Shown one piece after another: positions 54,301 through 63,329 of a stretch of 64,000 nucleotides of DNA. Origin of the DNA: DASQZT01 sp035638575 (GTDB lineage: Bacteria; Acidobacteriota; Terriglobia; Bryobacterales; Bryobacteraceae); contig DASQZT010000013.1 in NCBI GenBank assembly GCA_035638575.1, forward strand, positions 1 through 64,000, given 5' to 3'. The position numbers and the translations under genes were made by a program. Numbering within the stretch: the first letter of the stretch is position 1; each line of letters opens with the position of its first letter. The notes below the pieces were generated by a model that ran no database searches, was not told where the DNA came from, and saw only the letters and a list, made by a program, of their open reading frames with translations.

Positions 54301-54522
54301 ACCTCCTGCCGGGTCCGGCTGCGGCCGATCTTGATGACTTCGCTCGCGACAATCATCGGGATGGTGCCCATGGCATTGAAAATGGGCACCGGAAGCGAGC
54401 AATATGCGCCGTTGGCCCGGGCCATCATCGGCGGCCTGACGTCCTCGGTTTTGCTGACCGTATTCATCGTGCCAGCCGCCTACTTCCTTGTCTATCGCAG
54501 GAGGCCTGCCGCAGCAGAGTAA
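51349..54522 (+). CDS. HAE-family RND efflux permease, copy 1
   Basis: 1057 residues, a full 12-helix RND pump with two large periplasmic loops. It opens FSIRNPYFIVVVCLALMVIG and has FYSGMPPQDIETDITNPLER and GVAFFPQTDAGQF. In TM4, where AcrB has the Asp-Asp pair, it reads SRVIDNSVIALENIYRH (Asp then Asn). In TM10, where AcrB has Lys940, it reads GIAASNSILIVDFAHR (Ser). The proton relay therefore differs from AcrB. Substrate unknown. Followed 6 bp later by a close paralogue, suggesting a heteromeric MdtBC-like pump. Confidence 0.96.
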   Translation: MSRFSIRNPYFIVVVCLALMVIGATSFAHMPVDLFPAINLPEVVVATFYSGMPPQDIETDITNPLERFFTLASGIDHMESRSLLGVSIIKVYFQPGTDADADVTELSNLALADLKRLPPGTLPPVVLKFDASSLPVCLVTLKGEGLTQTQLHDVGQFTIRNQIAVVKGAEIPPPFGGKYRQAMVYVDPYKLLSRQLSLMDVVTALNKSNLILPAGDVKMGPFDYYVYSNSLVKRVQDLNAIPIRTKRESWVSIGDIGEARDANQIQYNIVRVDGQRSVYLPIMKQGGDTNTIQVVNGIKEMIGELFDTPKQLVPTVVFDQSVFVKEAILTLLEEGLIGLALTSLMILIFLGSMRATLAVFLSIPLSAVATFVVLFFMGSTINTMILGGLALAFSRVIDNSVIALENIYRHLEMGASPEMAAERGGSEVSLAVLAATLTTVVVFFPVTFLYGVSKFLFSALAVAVAISLFASYFVAMTVIPLFCSRFLKGFHQSQEEERGGGLNARFNRMFNHLLDYYERWVRRALRRPMATVGLLTGVFGASLAIYPLLGVAFFPQTDAGQFTINLKAPTGTRIEATEAYAAEVEALARQVVSPADFKMIVSNIGVVPDFSALYTTNAGPYTATIQVALSDSHRVSSFEYMDRLRRQISNKRPELRTFVSSGSMVDAILNMGAPAPIDVQVSSRDLDVTYNAAADLAAKIRRLDGVGQVYIPQDMNYPAIRLKVNRIHASELGLTQKEIVDNVITALNSNTMIAPNYWVDHQTGNDYFLTVQYYETGHSAIHNFVDLTQIPLRHREDDSRPSTPGREFQAVQGTRPVTTLSDVAGVEFVQSPTEIDHYQIQRVADVYVTPAGEDLGKVSGQINRLLAAQQLPAGIRTNLRGMVQAMHESFNSFALGLSLSVILLYLILVAQFRSFKDPFLIMLAIPMGLIGVLVALPLTHTTLNVMSLMGVLMLVGIAASNSILIVDFAHRLREQGQSVEDAIITSCRVRLRPILMTSLATIIGMVPMALKMGTGSEQYAPLARAIIGGLTSSVLLTVFIVPAAYFLVYRRRPAAAE

Positions 54523-54528
54523 TTCCGG

Positions 54529-57500
54529 ATGCCACGCTTCTCCATTCGAAATCCCTACTTTATTATCGTCGTCTGTCTGGCCCTTGCGGTCATCGGACTG
54601 ACCAGCTTTGTTCGCATGCCGGTGGATCTGTTTCCGGCCATCAACATGCCCGAGGTCATCGTTGCGACATTTTATTCGGGCATGCCCCCCGAGGACATCG
54701 AGACGGATATCACCAATCCGCTCGAGCGCTTCTTCACGCTTGCTTCCGGTATCGACCACATGGAATCGCGTTCCCTGCTCGGCGTCAGTATGATCAAGGT
54801 CTTTTTTCAGCCGGGAACCAACGCCGATGCGGATGTCACGCAGTTGTCAAACCTGGCGCTCGCCGATTTGAAACGATTGCCGCCCGGCACACTTCCGCCG
54901 GTAGTGCTGAAGTTCGACGCCTCGAGCCTGCCGGTCTGCCTGGTGACGGTGAAGGGGGAGGGGCTCAGCGAGAGTCAACTTCACGACCTGGCCCAATTCC
55001 AGATCCGGAACCAGATAGCGGTCGTGAAAGGCGCCGAGATCCCCGGAGTATTTGGCGGCAAGTACCGGCAGGCGATGATCTATGTGGATCCATACAAGCT
55101 GATGTCGCGGCAATTGAGCGTGATGGATGTTGTCGGCGCCGTCAATGACAGCAACTTGATTCTCCCGGCTGGGGACGTCAAGATCGGGCCGAACGACTAC
55201 TACGTCTACTCGAACAGCCTGGTCAAGGACATTAAGGACCTGGACGACCTGCCACTAAAGACAGTGGGCACGAAGTGGGTATCGGTCAAGGATGTAGGGG
55301 AGGCCAAGGACGCCAGCCAGTTACAGTACAACATTGTCCGCATCGACGGCCAGAAATCCGCCTACATTCCCATCATGAAACAGGGCGGAGACACCAACAC
55401 GGTTCAAGTCGTCAAGGACGTCCGCACTCTTACCAGTCATCTCTTCGATCTCCCCAAACAGTTAGAGACCGCCATCGTGTTCGACCAATCGGTGTTCGTA
55501 ATACAAGCGCTGAAGACCGTGTTCCACGAAGGCGTGATGGGATTGATTCTGACCAGCCTGATGATTCTGATCTTCCTGGGAAGCATGCGGGCCACATTCG
55601 CCGTGCTGCTGTCCATTCCGATTTCCGCGATGGCCACCTTCGTAGTGCTTTATATGCTCGGCAGCACGGTAAATACGATGATTCTGGGCGGCCTGGCCCT
55701 GGCGTTTTCCCGTGTAATCGACAATTCCGTTATTTCGCTGGAGAATATCTATCGCCACCTGGAACTGGGTGAACCCCCGGCGATCGCGGCGGAGCAGGGA
55801 GGCGCCGAGGTGAACCTTGCGGTGTTGGCGGCGACACTTGTAGACGTCGTTGATTTTTTTCCGGTCACGCTCCTGGTGGGCGTGAGCAAGTTTCTGTTCT
55901 CATCGCTAGCCCTTGCGTTTTGCCTGTCGCTTCTGGCCTCCTTCGTGGTGGCGATGACGGTGATCCCCCTTTTCTGCTCCAAGTTTCTCAAGGGCGTCCA
56001 TCATCAGCACGGCGGCGCGATGGAACATCAATCGCCGGGCGGCCGGTTCAACACCTGGTTCAACGGCGTGTTCAACAGGCTGCTGGACGTTTACGAGCGA
56101 TGGGTCCGGCGGGCTTTACAGCGTCCCGCATTGACGCTTGCTTTGCTGATGTGCATTTTCTTCGGCAGCCTGGCGATTTATCCGTTTCTGGGGCGGGCCT
56201 TTTTTCCGCAAACCGACGCGGGACAGTTCACGCTCAACATAAAAGTGCCAACGGGAAGCCGCATCGAGGTGACCGATCACTACGTCGCCAGGCTGGAGGA
56301 CCTGATCCGGCGGATTGTTCCGCCCTCGGATCTCAAGATGATTGTTTCGAACATTGGAGTGGTCAACGATTTTTCTTCGCTGTATACCACTAACGCCGGG
56401 CAGTACACTGCCACCATACAGGCGGCTCTGACCGAGGGGCATGCGATCAGCAGCCTGGTCTACATGGACCGCGTGAAGAACGAAGTGGCCGCCAGATTTC
56501 CCGATGTTCGCGCTTTTTTCCAGAGCGGCTCGATGGTGGACGCCATTCTCAACTCGGGCATGCCCGCGCCGATTGACGTTCAGGTCAACACTCGCGATCT
56601 GGAGACGACATACAACGTCGCCCAAGAGCTCGCCCGCCGCATCCAGCAGCTTCCGGGAGTCGGCGAAATCTACATTCCGCAGGATATGAATTACCCGGCC
56701 ATCCGCCTGGACGTCGATCGGGTGCACGCGGGTGAATTGGGCCTTTCGCAGAAGGACATCGTAGACAACGTGATCACCGCTTTGAACTCGAATACCATGA
56801 TCGCCCCCAACTACTGGGTCGATTACCAGACAGGCAACGACTACTTCCTGACCGTTCAGTACGCCGAGCACGGGGCGGCGGCCATTCACAACCTGGTGGA
56901 CCTGAAGCAGATCCCCCTGCGAGCGCCCAACCTGAGAGAGCCCACTACCCTGGATGCGGTGGTGAAGCTGGAGAATCTTCAGTCCCCCACGGAGATCGAT
57001 CACTACCAGATTCAGCGCGTAGTCGATATCTATGTCACGCCGTCGGGCGAGGATCTGGGCAGGCTGACCAGCGCGATCCAGCGAACCATCACGAATGCGA
57101 AGCTGCCTTCGAATATTCGAGTGAATCTACGGGGAATGGTCGAAGGCATGAATGCGTCTTTTACGAGTTTCGCCATCGGGTTCGGGATATCGTTCATCCT
57201 GTTGTTCTTGATCCTGATCGCCCAGTTCCGTTCCTTCATCGATCCGTTTCTGATCATGCTGGCGATTCCAATGGGATTCGTAGGAGTGCTCATCATTCTG
57301 CCGCTGACACACACCACCCTCAACGTAATGTCTCTGATGGGAGTGCTGATGTTGATCGGCATCGCCGATTCCAACAGTATTTTGATCGTGGACTTTGCGC
57401 ACAAGCTGGAAGAACAGGGCATGTCGGTTATCGACGCTGTAGTTACGGCGTGCAGGGTGAGACTGAGGCCGATTCTGATGACTTCACTCGCGACGATCAT

Positions 57501-57675
57501 CGGCATGATTCCCATGGCGATGAAGCTTGGCGAGGGCGGCGAACAGTATACACCGATGGCTCGGGCCATCATCGGAGGGCTGACTTCTTCCGTACTCCTC
57601 ACGGTGTTTATCGTTCCCGCCGCCTACCTGCTGGTGTACGGCAGAAGGCGGACCGCCGCGAATCCACAATCGTGA
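54529..57675 (+). CDS. HAE-family RND efflux permease, copy 2
   Basis: 1048 residues, very similar to copy 1 along its whole length; by eye most positions are identical at the N-terminus, porter and TM domains. The same Asp/Asn and Ser replacements are present (SRVIDNSVISLENIYRH, GIADSNSILIVDFAHK). It also has LVDVVDFFPVTLL in TM5 where copy 1 has LTTVVVFFPVTFL, putting two acidic residues into a membrane helix. These may be a relocated proton-carrying site or a specialised non-transporting subunit. Tandem duplication with retained translation (6-bp gap). Confidence 0.96.
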   Translation: MPRFSIRNPYFIIVVCLALAVIGLTSFVRMPVDLFPAINMPEVIVATFYSGMPPEDIETDITNPLERFFTLASGIDHMESRSLLGVSMIKVFFQPGTNADADVTQLSNLALADLKRLPPGTLPPVVLKFDASSLPVCLVTVKGEGLSESQLHDLAQFQIRNQIAVVKGAEIPGVFGGKYRQAMIYVDPYKLMSRQLSVMDVVGAVNDSNLILPAGDVKIGPNDYYVYSNSLVKDIKDLDDLPLKTVGTKWVSVKDVGEAKDASQLQYNIVRIDGQKSAYIPIMKQGGDTNTVQVVKDVRTLTSHLFDLPKQLETAIVFDQSVFVIQALKTVFHEGVMGLILTSLMILIFLGSMRATFAVLLSIPISAMATFVVLYMLGSTVNTMILGGLALAFSRVIDNSVISLENIYRHLELGEPPAIAAEQGGAEVNLAVLAATLVDVVDFFPVTLLVGVSKFLFSSLALAFCLSLLASFVVAMTVIPLFCSKFLKGVHHQHGGAMEHQSPGGRFNTWFNGVFNRLLDVYERWVRRALQRPALTLALLMCIFFGSLAIYPFLGRAFFPQTDAGQFTLNIKVPTGSRIEVTDHYVARLEDLIRRIVPPSDLKMIVSNIGVVNDFSSLYTTNAGQYTATIQAALTEGHAISSLVYMDRVKNEVAARFPDVRAFFQSGSMVDAILNSGMPAPIDVQVNTRDLETTYNVAQELARRIQQLPGVGEIYIPQDMNYPAIRLDVDRVHAGELGLSQKDIVDNVITALNSNTMIAPNYWVDYQTGNDYFLTVQYAEHGAAAIHNLVDLKQIPLRAPNLREPTTLDAVVKLENLQSPTEIDHYQIQRVVDIYVTPSGEDLGRLTSAIQRTITNAKLPSNIRVNLRGMVEGMNASFTSFAIGFGISFILLFLILIAQFRSFIDPFLIMLAIPMGFVGVLIILPLTHTTLNVMSLMGVLMLIGIADSNSILIVDFAHKLEEQGMSVIDAVVTACRVRLRPILMTSLATIIGMIPMAMKLGEGGEQYTPMARAIIGGLTSSVLLTVFIVPAAYLLVYGRRRTAANPQS

Positions 57676-57695
57676 TCGTTTCCGGAGAGCTTTTT

Positions 57696-59000
57696 ATGCG
57701 ACATTTCTCTATCACACTCTTACTCGTACTGAGTACGGCCGACCGTGTTCCGGCGCAGCCTGGGGCGCCTGTAAAGCTGAACTTGCAGGAGGCCGAAGCG
57801 TTGGCATTGAAGAATCATCCGCAGGTTCAGGCGGCCCAGCACGCCGCTGCCGCCATGAACCACCGAATAGACGAAACCAGGGCGGCGTATTACCCGGCCC
57901 TGGCCGGTGACGTTACCGGCTCGCAGGGCAATCCAAGGGGGCGCATCGGAGCGGGTTTCCTGACGGACCCCAGCCTCTTCAATCGCGTCGGTCAGGGTAT
58001 CACACTCAGCCAGTTGATTACGGATTCCGGACGCACCTCCAACCTGGTCGCCAGCTCGAGGCTGCAGGCCGGCGCAGCCGAGCAGACGACTCAAGCCACC
58101 AGGTACGACGTCCTGGTGCGCGTCAATCAAGCCTACTTCGGAACGCTACGCGCACAGGGGTTGGTGAAGGTGGCCCAGGACACGGTGGCGGCGCGCCAGT
58201 TGCTGGTGGATCAGATAACGGCGCTCTTCAATAACAAACTTCGCTCGGAATTGGATGTCAGCTTCGTGGATGTGAATCTGTCGCAGGCCAAGCTACTGCT
58301 GCTCCAGACGCAGGATCAGGTACAGAGTGCATTCGCTGAGTTCACCCGCACGCTCGGTTCCCAGCAGGCGGCTGCTTACGAGCTGGTGGACGAGCCCCTT
58401 CCGCCCAGCCCTCCGAAGAACCCGGAGGACCTAGTGGCGCAAGCAATCAGCAGCCGGCCGGAACTGGCGAGTCTGCAAATGAGCCGCGATGCCGCTTATC
58501 GGTTTGAGCGCGCCGAGAAGGATCTGTCGTATCCGACCGCCAGCCTGGTGGGCGTCGGAGGGTACATGCCCTATATCGCCCAGTTGTCGCTGCCACGAGT
58601 GACTCCTGGCGAATACGAAGGTGTTGCGGTGAATGTGGAGATCCCAATCTTAAACGGAGGACTGTTCAAGGCTCGACGGCAGGAAGCTCACTTCCGGGCG
58701 CTCGAAGCGGACCAGCGTCTGCGGGATGAGGCGGAAGCCATCGCCCGCGACGTGAGAACGGCGTGGGCCGGTGCGACCGTAGCTTATCAGCGTCTCGATG
58801 TCACGGCCCAACTGCTGCGCCAGGCCACTCTGTCGAAGGATCTGGCGGAGGGCCGCTACAACCTCGGCCTTTCCTCCATTGTGGAACTTACCCAGGCTCT
58901 GTTGGACGTAACCGCGGCGGAGATCGAGAACCTCAGCGCGAAGTACGACTATCAGAGCCAGTACGCCAACCTGCAATACACAATCGGAGCCTTGCGCTAA
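57696..59000 (+). CDS. TolC-like outer-membrane efflux protein
   Basis: 434 residues with a signal peptide (RHFSITLLLVLSTADRVPAQ). The two internally repeated helical/beta segments of TolC-type channels are visible: LNLQEAEALALKNHPQVQAA, near-repeat ARTAWAGATVAYQRLDVTAQ-type helices and LAEGRYNLGLSSIVELTQAL near the C-terminus. It forms the exit duct for the two RND pumps. Start 57696 has GGAGAG about 7-12 nt upstream; the longer open frame overlaps the permease gene and is rejected. Confidence 0.93.
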   Translation: MRHFSITLLLVLSTADRVPAQPGAPVKLNLQEAEALALKNHPQVQAAQHAAAAMNHRIDETRAAYYPALAGDVTGSQGNPRGRIGAGFLTDPSLFNRVGQGITLSQLITDSGRTSNLVASSRLQAGAAEQTTQATRYDVLVRVNQAYFGTLRAQGLVKVAQDTVAARQLLVDQITALFNNKLRSELDVSFVDVNLSQAKLLLLQTQDQVQSAFAEFTRTLGSQQAAAYELVDEPLPPSPPKNPEDLVAQAISSRPELASLQMSRDAAYRFERAEKDLSYPTASLVGVGGYMPYIAQLSLPRVTPGEYEGVAVNVEIPILNGGLFKARRQEAHFRALEADQRLRDEAEAIARDVRTAWAGATVAYQRLDVTAQLLRQATLSKDLAEGRYNLGLSSIVELTQALLDVTAAEIENLSAKYDYQSQYANLQYTIGALR

Positions 59001-59014
59001 TTGACAGCGACGTT

Positions 59015-59527
59015 ATGGCCAAAAGCTCCCCGGTCCTTTTCCACGAAGAACAAGCATTCCGGCAGTGGCATACTGCGTTGGTGCTGGCCATGCCACCAGC
59101 GGCGCTTCTTTTTGTCACCACCAGGCAACTGGTCTGGCATCACCCCTGGGGAACTCCGCCCGTCTCGAACGGCGGGCTGCTCTTCCTGTCGGTGCTGCTC
59201 GTATCGGTGTATGTGCGGCTCATGACCGTGCGCCTGGTTACCGACCTGCGGCCCACGGAGATAGCCGTCGGACTCCGCGGCCTTTGGCGCCAACGAAGGA
59301 TCTCCCTGGACCAAGTCCGCACCGTGAAAACAATCGAGTATGACCCGATTCGCGACTTCGGCGGCTACGGAATCCGATCCGGCCCGTGGGGCCAGGCGTA
59401 TACTGCCCGCGGAACCGGCGGAGTCGAACTGGAATTGCAAAATGGCCGGAAGGTTCTGATTGGTTCGCAGGACCCCAAGCGCCTCGCAGGACAGATCAAA
59501 GCGTGCCGGCCAGGAGCGCCATCATGA
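59015..59527 (+). CDS. Membrane protein with PH-like C-terminus, unknown function
   Basis: 170 residues with two membrane helices (TALVLAMPPAALLFVTTRQL, GGLLFLSVLLVSVYVRLM). A soluble part resembles bacterial PH-type or DUF domains: RLVTDLRPTEIAVGLRG, WRQRRISLDQVRTVKTIEYD and GVELELQNGRKVLIGSQDP. It follows the TolC-like gene by 14 bp, so it is probably part of the efflux operon. It is coupled to the next gene by a 4-bp overlap. Confidence 0.75.
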   Translation: MAKSSPVLFHEEQAFRQWHTALVLAMPPAALLFVTTRQLVWHHPWGTPPVSNGGLLFLSVLLVSVYVRLMTVRLVTDLRPTEIAVGLRGLWRQRRISLDQVRTVKTIEYDPIRDFGGYGIRSGPWGQAYTARGTGGVELELQNGRKVLIGSQDPKRLAGQIKACRPGAPS

Positions 59528-59763
59528 ACGACACGGCACCGAAGCCGGCCGAAGTGCTGCGTTGGCAGACCGGCGCCCCGAATGCTTCCCCGGTCAGCAC
59601 GAACAAGCGGGCGATCTGGGACCTGGCAATCGGGGTAGCGGGCCTGATCTACCTCGACGCCGTCTTATTCGGGAGCGTGTACAGCCCGGCGTTCGGTCTG
59701 GTGTTGGCCGTGCTGGCGGCGTATGAAGTGCTCGAACCTCGCTGCGGCAAGCGTGGTGGCTGA
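59524..59763 (+). CDS. Small membrane protein
   Basis: 79 residues. A soluble N-terminus (MNDTAPKPAEVLRWQTGAPN) is followed by one or two membrane helices (IWDLAIGVAGLIYLDAVLF, FGLVLAVLAAYEVL). No recognised family. Its ATG overlaps the previous stop (ATGA), making it the last gene of the rraA-RND operon. Confidence 0.65.
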   Translation: MNDTAPKPAEVLRWQTGAPNASPVSTNKRAIWDLAIGVAGLIYLDAVLFGSVYSPAFGLVLAVLAAYEVLEPRCGKRGG

Positions 59764-59784
59764 CGACTCGGAACTGGAGACCGC

Positions 59785-60279
59785 TTAACGGCGGTGGGCG
59801 GACGGGCGTTCGGGCAGGGCTGTCTCAGTGAAATCGCCGCCGAGTACGCTGGCACGATCGCGCACCGCCTCGTGGAGCGTGCGAATCAGTTGAATTGCGG
59901 GGACAAATTCGATTGGCTTCAGCAGGGCTCCGCAGGCGCCCCGGTCATAAGCGTCCGCCAGAGACGGCCAGTCGGCGGGATCGGCGACGATCAAGGAAGC
60001 GACGAGCGGATGTACCCTCCCGGCCATGATCAGGGCATCACGCCACGAGCCGTCCAGGAACGCAATGTCGGACAGGAGCACCGTGCTCCCAGTGACGGTC
60101 AATAGAAAGTCGGCTTCGTCCAAGGTTTCTGCTCGATGCATTCGGATCGCGGAATATTGCAGAACGACGGCCAGCACCGAGAATTCGTACCGGAAGCAGG
60201 TGAGATAGACACATTCGATCCGGTTGGCGCCCGGTACTTCTCGCGGGCGACTGAGACGCGTCTGCGACGATTTGTCCAT
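59785..60279 (-). CDS. Receiver-domain-like (pseudo-response-regulator) protein
   Basis: 164 residues from ATG 60279 (MDKSSQTRLSRPREV). The body has the alternating strand/helix pattern of a receiver domain, with a possible phospho-Asp in STVLLSDIAFLDGSW and a conserved-looking Lys-Pro in GALLKPIEFVPAI. The N-terminal acidic pair is replaced (VYLTCFRYEFSVLAVVLQ), so normal Mg/phosphorylation is unlikely. No output domain. It stands alone and is convergent with the efflux operon. Confidence 0.6.
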   Translation of the reverse strand: MDKSSQTRLSRPREVPGANRIECVYLTCFRYEFSVLAVVLQYSAIRMHRAETLDEADFLLTVTGSTVLLSDIAFLDGSWRDALIMAGRVHPLVASLIVADPADWPSLADAYDRGACGALLKPIEFVPAIQLIRTLHEAVRDRASVLGGDFTETALPERPSAHRR

Positions 60280-60501
60280 ACAAGAACACCCTTCCCGACG
60301 ACCACCGTGTCGAGGATAGCCGGCCACGACTCGCGATTCCATCCCCCGGATACAGTAGTTACGCGGAATAGAACGAGTAAGGCCATTTGCCGAGCGGCGA
60401 CCTTGCCGGGCGGCGTCTCCGAACCGGCAGCCTGCAAGAACGGCCTGGCCTCGCCGGTCACCTCAAAACCGGCTGCTTCCGAGTGATAAACTGGCCTCGT
60501 T

Positions 60502-61740
60502 ATGACACGCCGCAAAGTGCTCCAAACCGCCATGCTCGGCACCCCCGCAGCCCTATTGGCCGATACGCCCCAGGGCGATCGCCCGTCCGCCCAATCAAGG
60601 CAGGTGAAGATTACGAAGGTCGAGGCCCTGCACCTCGAGAAGCCGTTGAAAGAACGCTTCTGGATGGCCAATTCCCCCATCGGAGGCTTCCAGCCGACAG
60701 CTTCCCGCCTAATTGTGACCCTCCACACCGACGCCGGGATTTCGGGTCACGGCGAAGGCTCCGGAGGCGCGGACCTATTCCGCAAAGGCTTCGCCGACCT
60801 GGTGATTGGGGAGGACCCGTTCATGGTCGGGAAAATCTGGGAGAAGATGTTCGCGGCCACCTACGGGCGCGAGCCCTCGACGCGAGGCTGGGCCGCAACC
60901 AGCGTGATCTCCGCGATGGCGCCCATCGACGCCGCGATTTACGACATCATGGCCAAATCCGCCGAGCTGCCGGTCTACAAATTTCTCGGTGGATATCGCG
61001 ATACGGTTCCGGTGTACGTTACCGGCGGTTACTACCGCGAAGGAAAGGGCATTCCGGAATTGATTACGGAGGTGCGCGGATACGTGGACCAGGGTTTTAA
61101 CGCGATCAAGCTCAAGGTCGGAGGCATCAGCGGCGGCTTTTCGATAGAGGACGACTACCAGCGCGTCAAGGCCGTCCGCGACGCAGTCGGGCCGAAGGTT
61201 AGTTTGATGCTGGATGCGAACCAGGGTTGGGACGTGCCCACCGCGATCCGGGCGTCAAATCGGATGTACGACCTGGACATCGTCTGGCTGGAGGAACCGC
61301 TGCACTGGTACGACGACGTCGAGCCCCTCAAACAGTTGAAGCTGAACACCCGCATCCCGCTGGCATCCGGTGAGCACGAACTGACGCGCTGGGGCGCCCG
61401 CAGGCTGATGGAGACCGGCGCCATCGACGTCATGCAGTTCGACTGCAACGCTCACGCCGGAATCACCGAGTGGCGCAAGGTCGCCGGCATGGCGTCGATG
61501 TCGTACATCAAGATGGCGCCTCACCACGAACCGGTATTGCACGGCCATCTTCTGGCGTCCGTCCCCAACGGCTACATCCTGGAGTCGTTCGCCAACCCCG
61601 ACCGCGACCCGTTCTGGTTCGAGATCTACGATCGGAAGCCCCGCATCGAAAAGAGTATCCTGTACCTCGACAACACTCCGGGGTTCGGCATCGAGTTCAA
61701 TCAGAAGGCGCTCCAGCAGTACGGCACGAAGGTACTGTAA
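60502..61740 (+). CDS. Enolase-superfamily (mandelate racemase/muconate lactonizing-like) enzyme with Tat-like leader
   Basis: 412 residues. The N-terminus MTRRKVLQTAMLGTPAALLA is a twin-arginine-like leader, so the enzyme is probably exported folded. The barrel carries the superfamily residues: KLK in NAIKLKVGG (about residue 195), metal acids in MLDANQGWD, WLEEPLHWYD and ASGEHE, and DVMQFDCNAHAG, with MAPHHEPVLHGHLL near the end. The KxK motif and the HH region fit sugar-acid dehydratases or related racemases; the substrate is unknown. No clear RBS; GATAAA lies 11 nt before the ATG. Confidence 0.87.
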   Translation: MTRRKVLQTAMLGTPAALLADTPQGDRPSAQSRQVKITKVEALHLEKPLKERFWMANSPIGGFQPTASRLIVTLHTDAGISGHGEGSGGADLFRKGFADLVIGEDPFMVGKIWEKMFAATYGREPSTRGWAATSVISAMAPIDAAIYDIMAKSAELPVYKFLGGYRDTVPVYVTGGYYREGKGIPELITEVRGYVDQGFNAIKLKVGGISGGFSIEDDYQRVKAVRDAVGPKVSLMLDANQGWDVPTAIRASNRMYDLDIVWLEEPLHWYDDVEPLKQLKLNTRIPLASGEHELTRWGARRLMETGAIDVMQFDCNAHAGITEWRKVAGMASMSYIKMAPHHEPVLHGHLLASVPNGYILESFANPDRDPFWFEIYDRKPRIEKSILYLDNTPGFGIEFNQKALQQYGTKVL

Positions 61741-61910
61741 GTTACCGGCACTCCGCTGTTTTTCCTGCCCGCGGCCGTGGCCGGCAGAAATTGTAAGAGT
61801 GGCCCGGCTGCGCTTCGATAAACTAAAGGCAGAGAGAGCTGTCTGCCGACGACGTGGAAGCCGCTCGAATCCCATGGCAGCGCTGATTTGACTTCGAATG
61901 GAGGACTGGT

Positions 61911-63326
61911 ATGGGCACCCAACACCATGAAATCGGCATGATCGGCCTGGGCGTGATGGGGCGCAATATGTTACTGAACATGGCCGACCACGGCTACCCG
62001 GTGGCGGGCTATGACAAGGACCCCGGCAAGGTGGAAGCGCTCCAGAAGGAATCAGCGGGAGACGAGATACACGGGGTGTGCAACATCGAGGATTTCATCG
62101 GACTGCTCCGTGGGCCGCGCGCGGTCATGATGCTGGTGCCCGCCGGCCCGCCCGTGGATTCCGTGATCGCAGACCTGTTGCCGCACCTCCAGAAGGGCGA
62201 TCTCATCATCGACGCCGGCAACTCCTATTTCAAAGATACAAATCTGCGTGCCCGTAACCTGGCCGGGAGTGGCATTCAATTCCTTGGCGTGGGCGTGTCC
62301 GGCGGCGAGGAGGGCGCGCGCCACGGCCCGAGCATCATGCCCGGGGGACCTCAGGAGGCCTACGAGCGGGTCCGCCCGCTGCTCGAAGCGGTGGCTGCCA
62401 AGGTCAACGGAGAGCCGTGCGTAACTTACCTCGGCCCCGGATCGGCCGGGCATTTCGTCAAGATGGTCCACAACGGCATCGAGTACGCGGTGATGCAGCT
62501 CCTGGCCGAGACATACGACCTGATGAGACGCGGCCTCAGAATGAGCGACGACGAACTGCGCGACGTGTACGACACGTGGAATCAAGGGGAACTCAACGGC
62601 TACCTGGTGGAGATCACGAGCCGCATCTTCGGCAAGGTCGACGAAAGGACCGGCAAGCGGCTGATCGACGAAATCCTGGATGTGGCCAAGCAGAAAGGCA
62701 CCGGCATGTGGACCTCGCAAAGCGCGATGGAACTGCAAGCGCCCATTCCCACGATCGACCTCGCGGTCGCAATGCGGGATTTGTCCGTCTTTGAGAAGCA
62801 GCGCGAGACGGCCGGCGAGATCTTCAAGCGGCCCATCCCGCCGTTTGGCGGCGACCGCGGAGTCTTCGTCGATCAACTGGGCCACGCGCTTTATGCCGGA
62901 ATGGTGATCGCCTACGCCCAGGGCATGACAGTGCTGGCGGCAGCGTCGGACAGGTATGCGTATCACCTGGATCTCGAGGCTGTGGCGCGAATCTGGCGGG
63001 GCGGCTGCATCATCCGCGCGGCGTTGCTGGAGGACATGCGGATGGCATATCGCAACCAGCCCGGCCTGGCGAATCCGCTCCTGGCCCCGGAGCTATCGAA
63101 GAAGGTAATGGCCCACGAGGAGGATTTGCGCCGGGTCGTCTGCGCAGCCATCGAGATGGGTTTGCCCGCACCGTGCTTCATGACGGCGCTGAGCTACTTT
63201 GACGGCTGCCGCAGTGCCTGGCTGCCGGCGAACCTGATCCAGGCCCAGCGCGACTACTTCGGTGCGCACAGTTACGAGCGAATCGACGTCAAAGGCACAT
63301 TTCACACGGACTGGACGAAGGGTTAG
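61911..63326 (+). CDS. gnd: 6-phosphogluconate dehydrogenase (decarboxylating)
   Basis: 471 residues. It oxidises 6-phosphogluconate to ribulose-5-phosphate with NADP+ (pentose phosphate pathway). The NADP fold is IGLGVMGRNMLLNMADHGYP, substrate motifs are GVSGGEEGARHGPSIMPGG (about residues 126-144), and the catalytic Lys and His are in GHFVKMVHNGIEYAVMQL (about residue 183). Full length, long (dimeric) form. A strong GGAGGA (61900-61905) precedes the ATG. zwf follows 3 bp later. Confidence 0.97.
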   Translation: MGTQHHEIGMIGLGVMGRNMLLNMADHGYPVAGYDKDPGKVEALQKESAGDEIHGVCNIEDFIGLLRGPRAVMMLVPAGPPVDSVIADLLPHLQKGDLIIDAGNSYFKDTNLRARNLAGSGIQFLGVGVSGGEEGARHGPSIMPGGPQEAYERVRPLLEAVAAKVNGEPCVTYLGPGSAGHFVKMVHNGIEYAVMQLLAETYDLMRRGLRMSDDELRDVYDTWNQGELNGYLVEITSRIFGKVDERTGKRLIDEILDVAKQKGTGMWTSQSAMELQAPIPTIDLAVAMRDLSVFEKQRETAGEIFKRPIPPFGGDRGVFVDQLGHALYAGMVIAYAQGMTVLAAASDRYAYHLDLEAVARIWRGGCIIRAALLEDMRMAYRNQPGLANPLLAPELSKKVMAHEEDLRRVVCAAIEMGLPAPCFMTALSYFDGCRSAWLPANLIQAQRDYFGAHSYERIDVKGTFHTDWTKG

Positions 63327-63329
63327 CCG

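Noticed and set aside
57450..57695. N-terminal extension of the TolC-like frame into the second permease gene
   Set aside because: The extension is another-frame reading of the permease end; the ATG at 57696 with GGAGAG upstream begins a proper signal peptide.
61741..61800. GC-rich hairpin after the enolase-superfamily gene
   Set aside because: CTGCC...GGCAG pairing exists but no U-tract follows on either strand, so a terminator is not supported.
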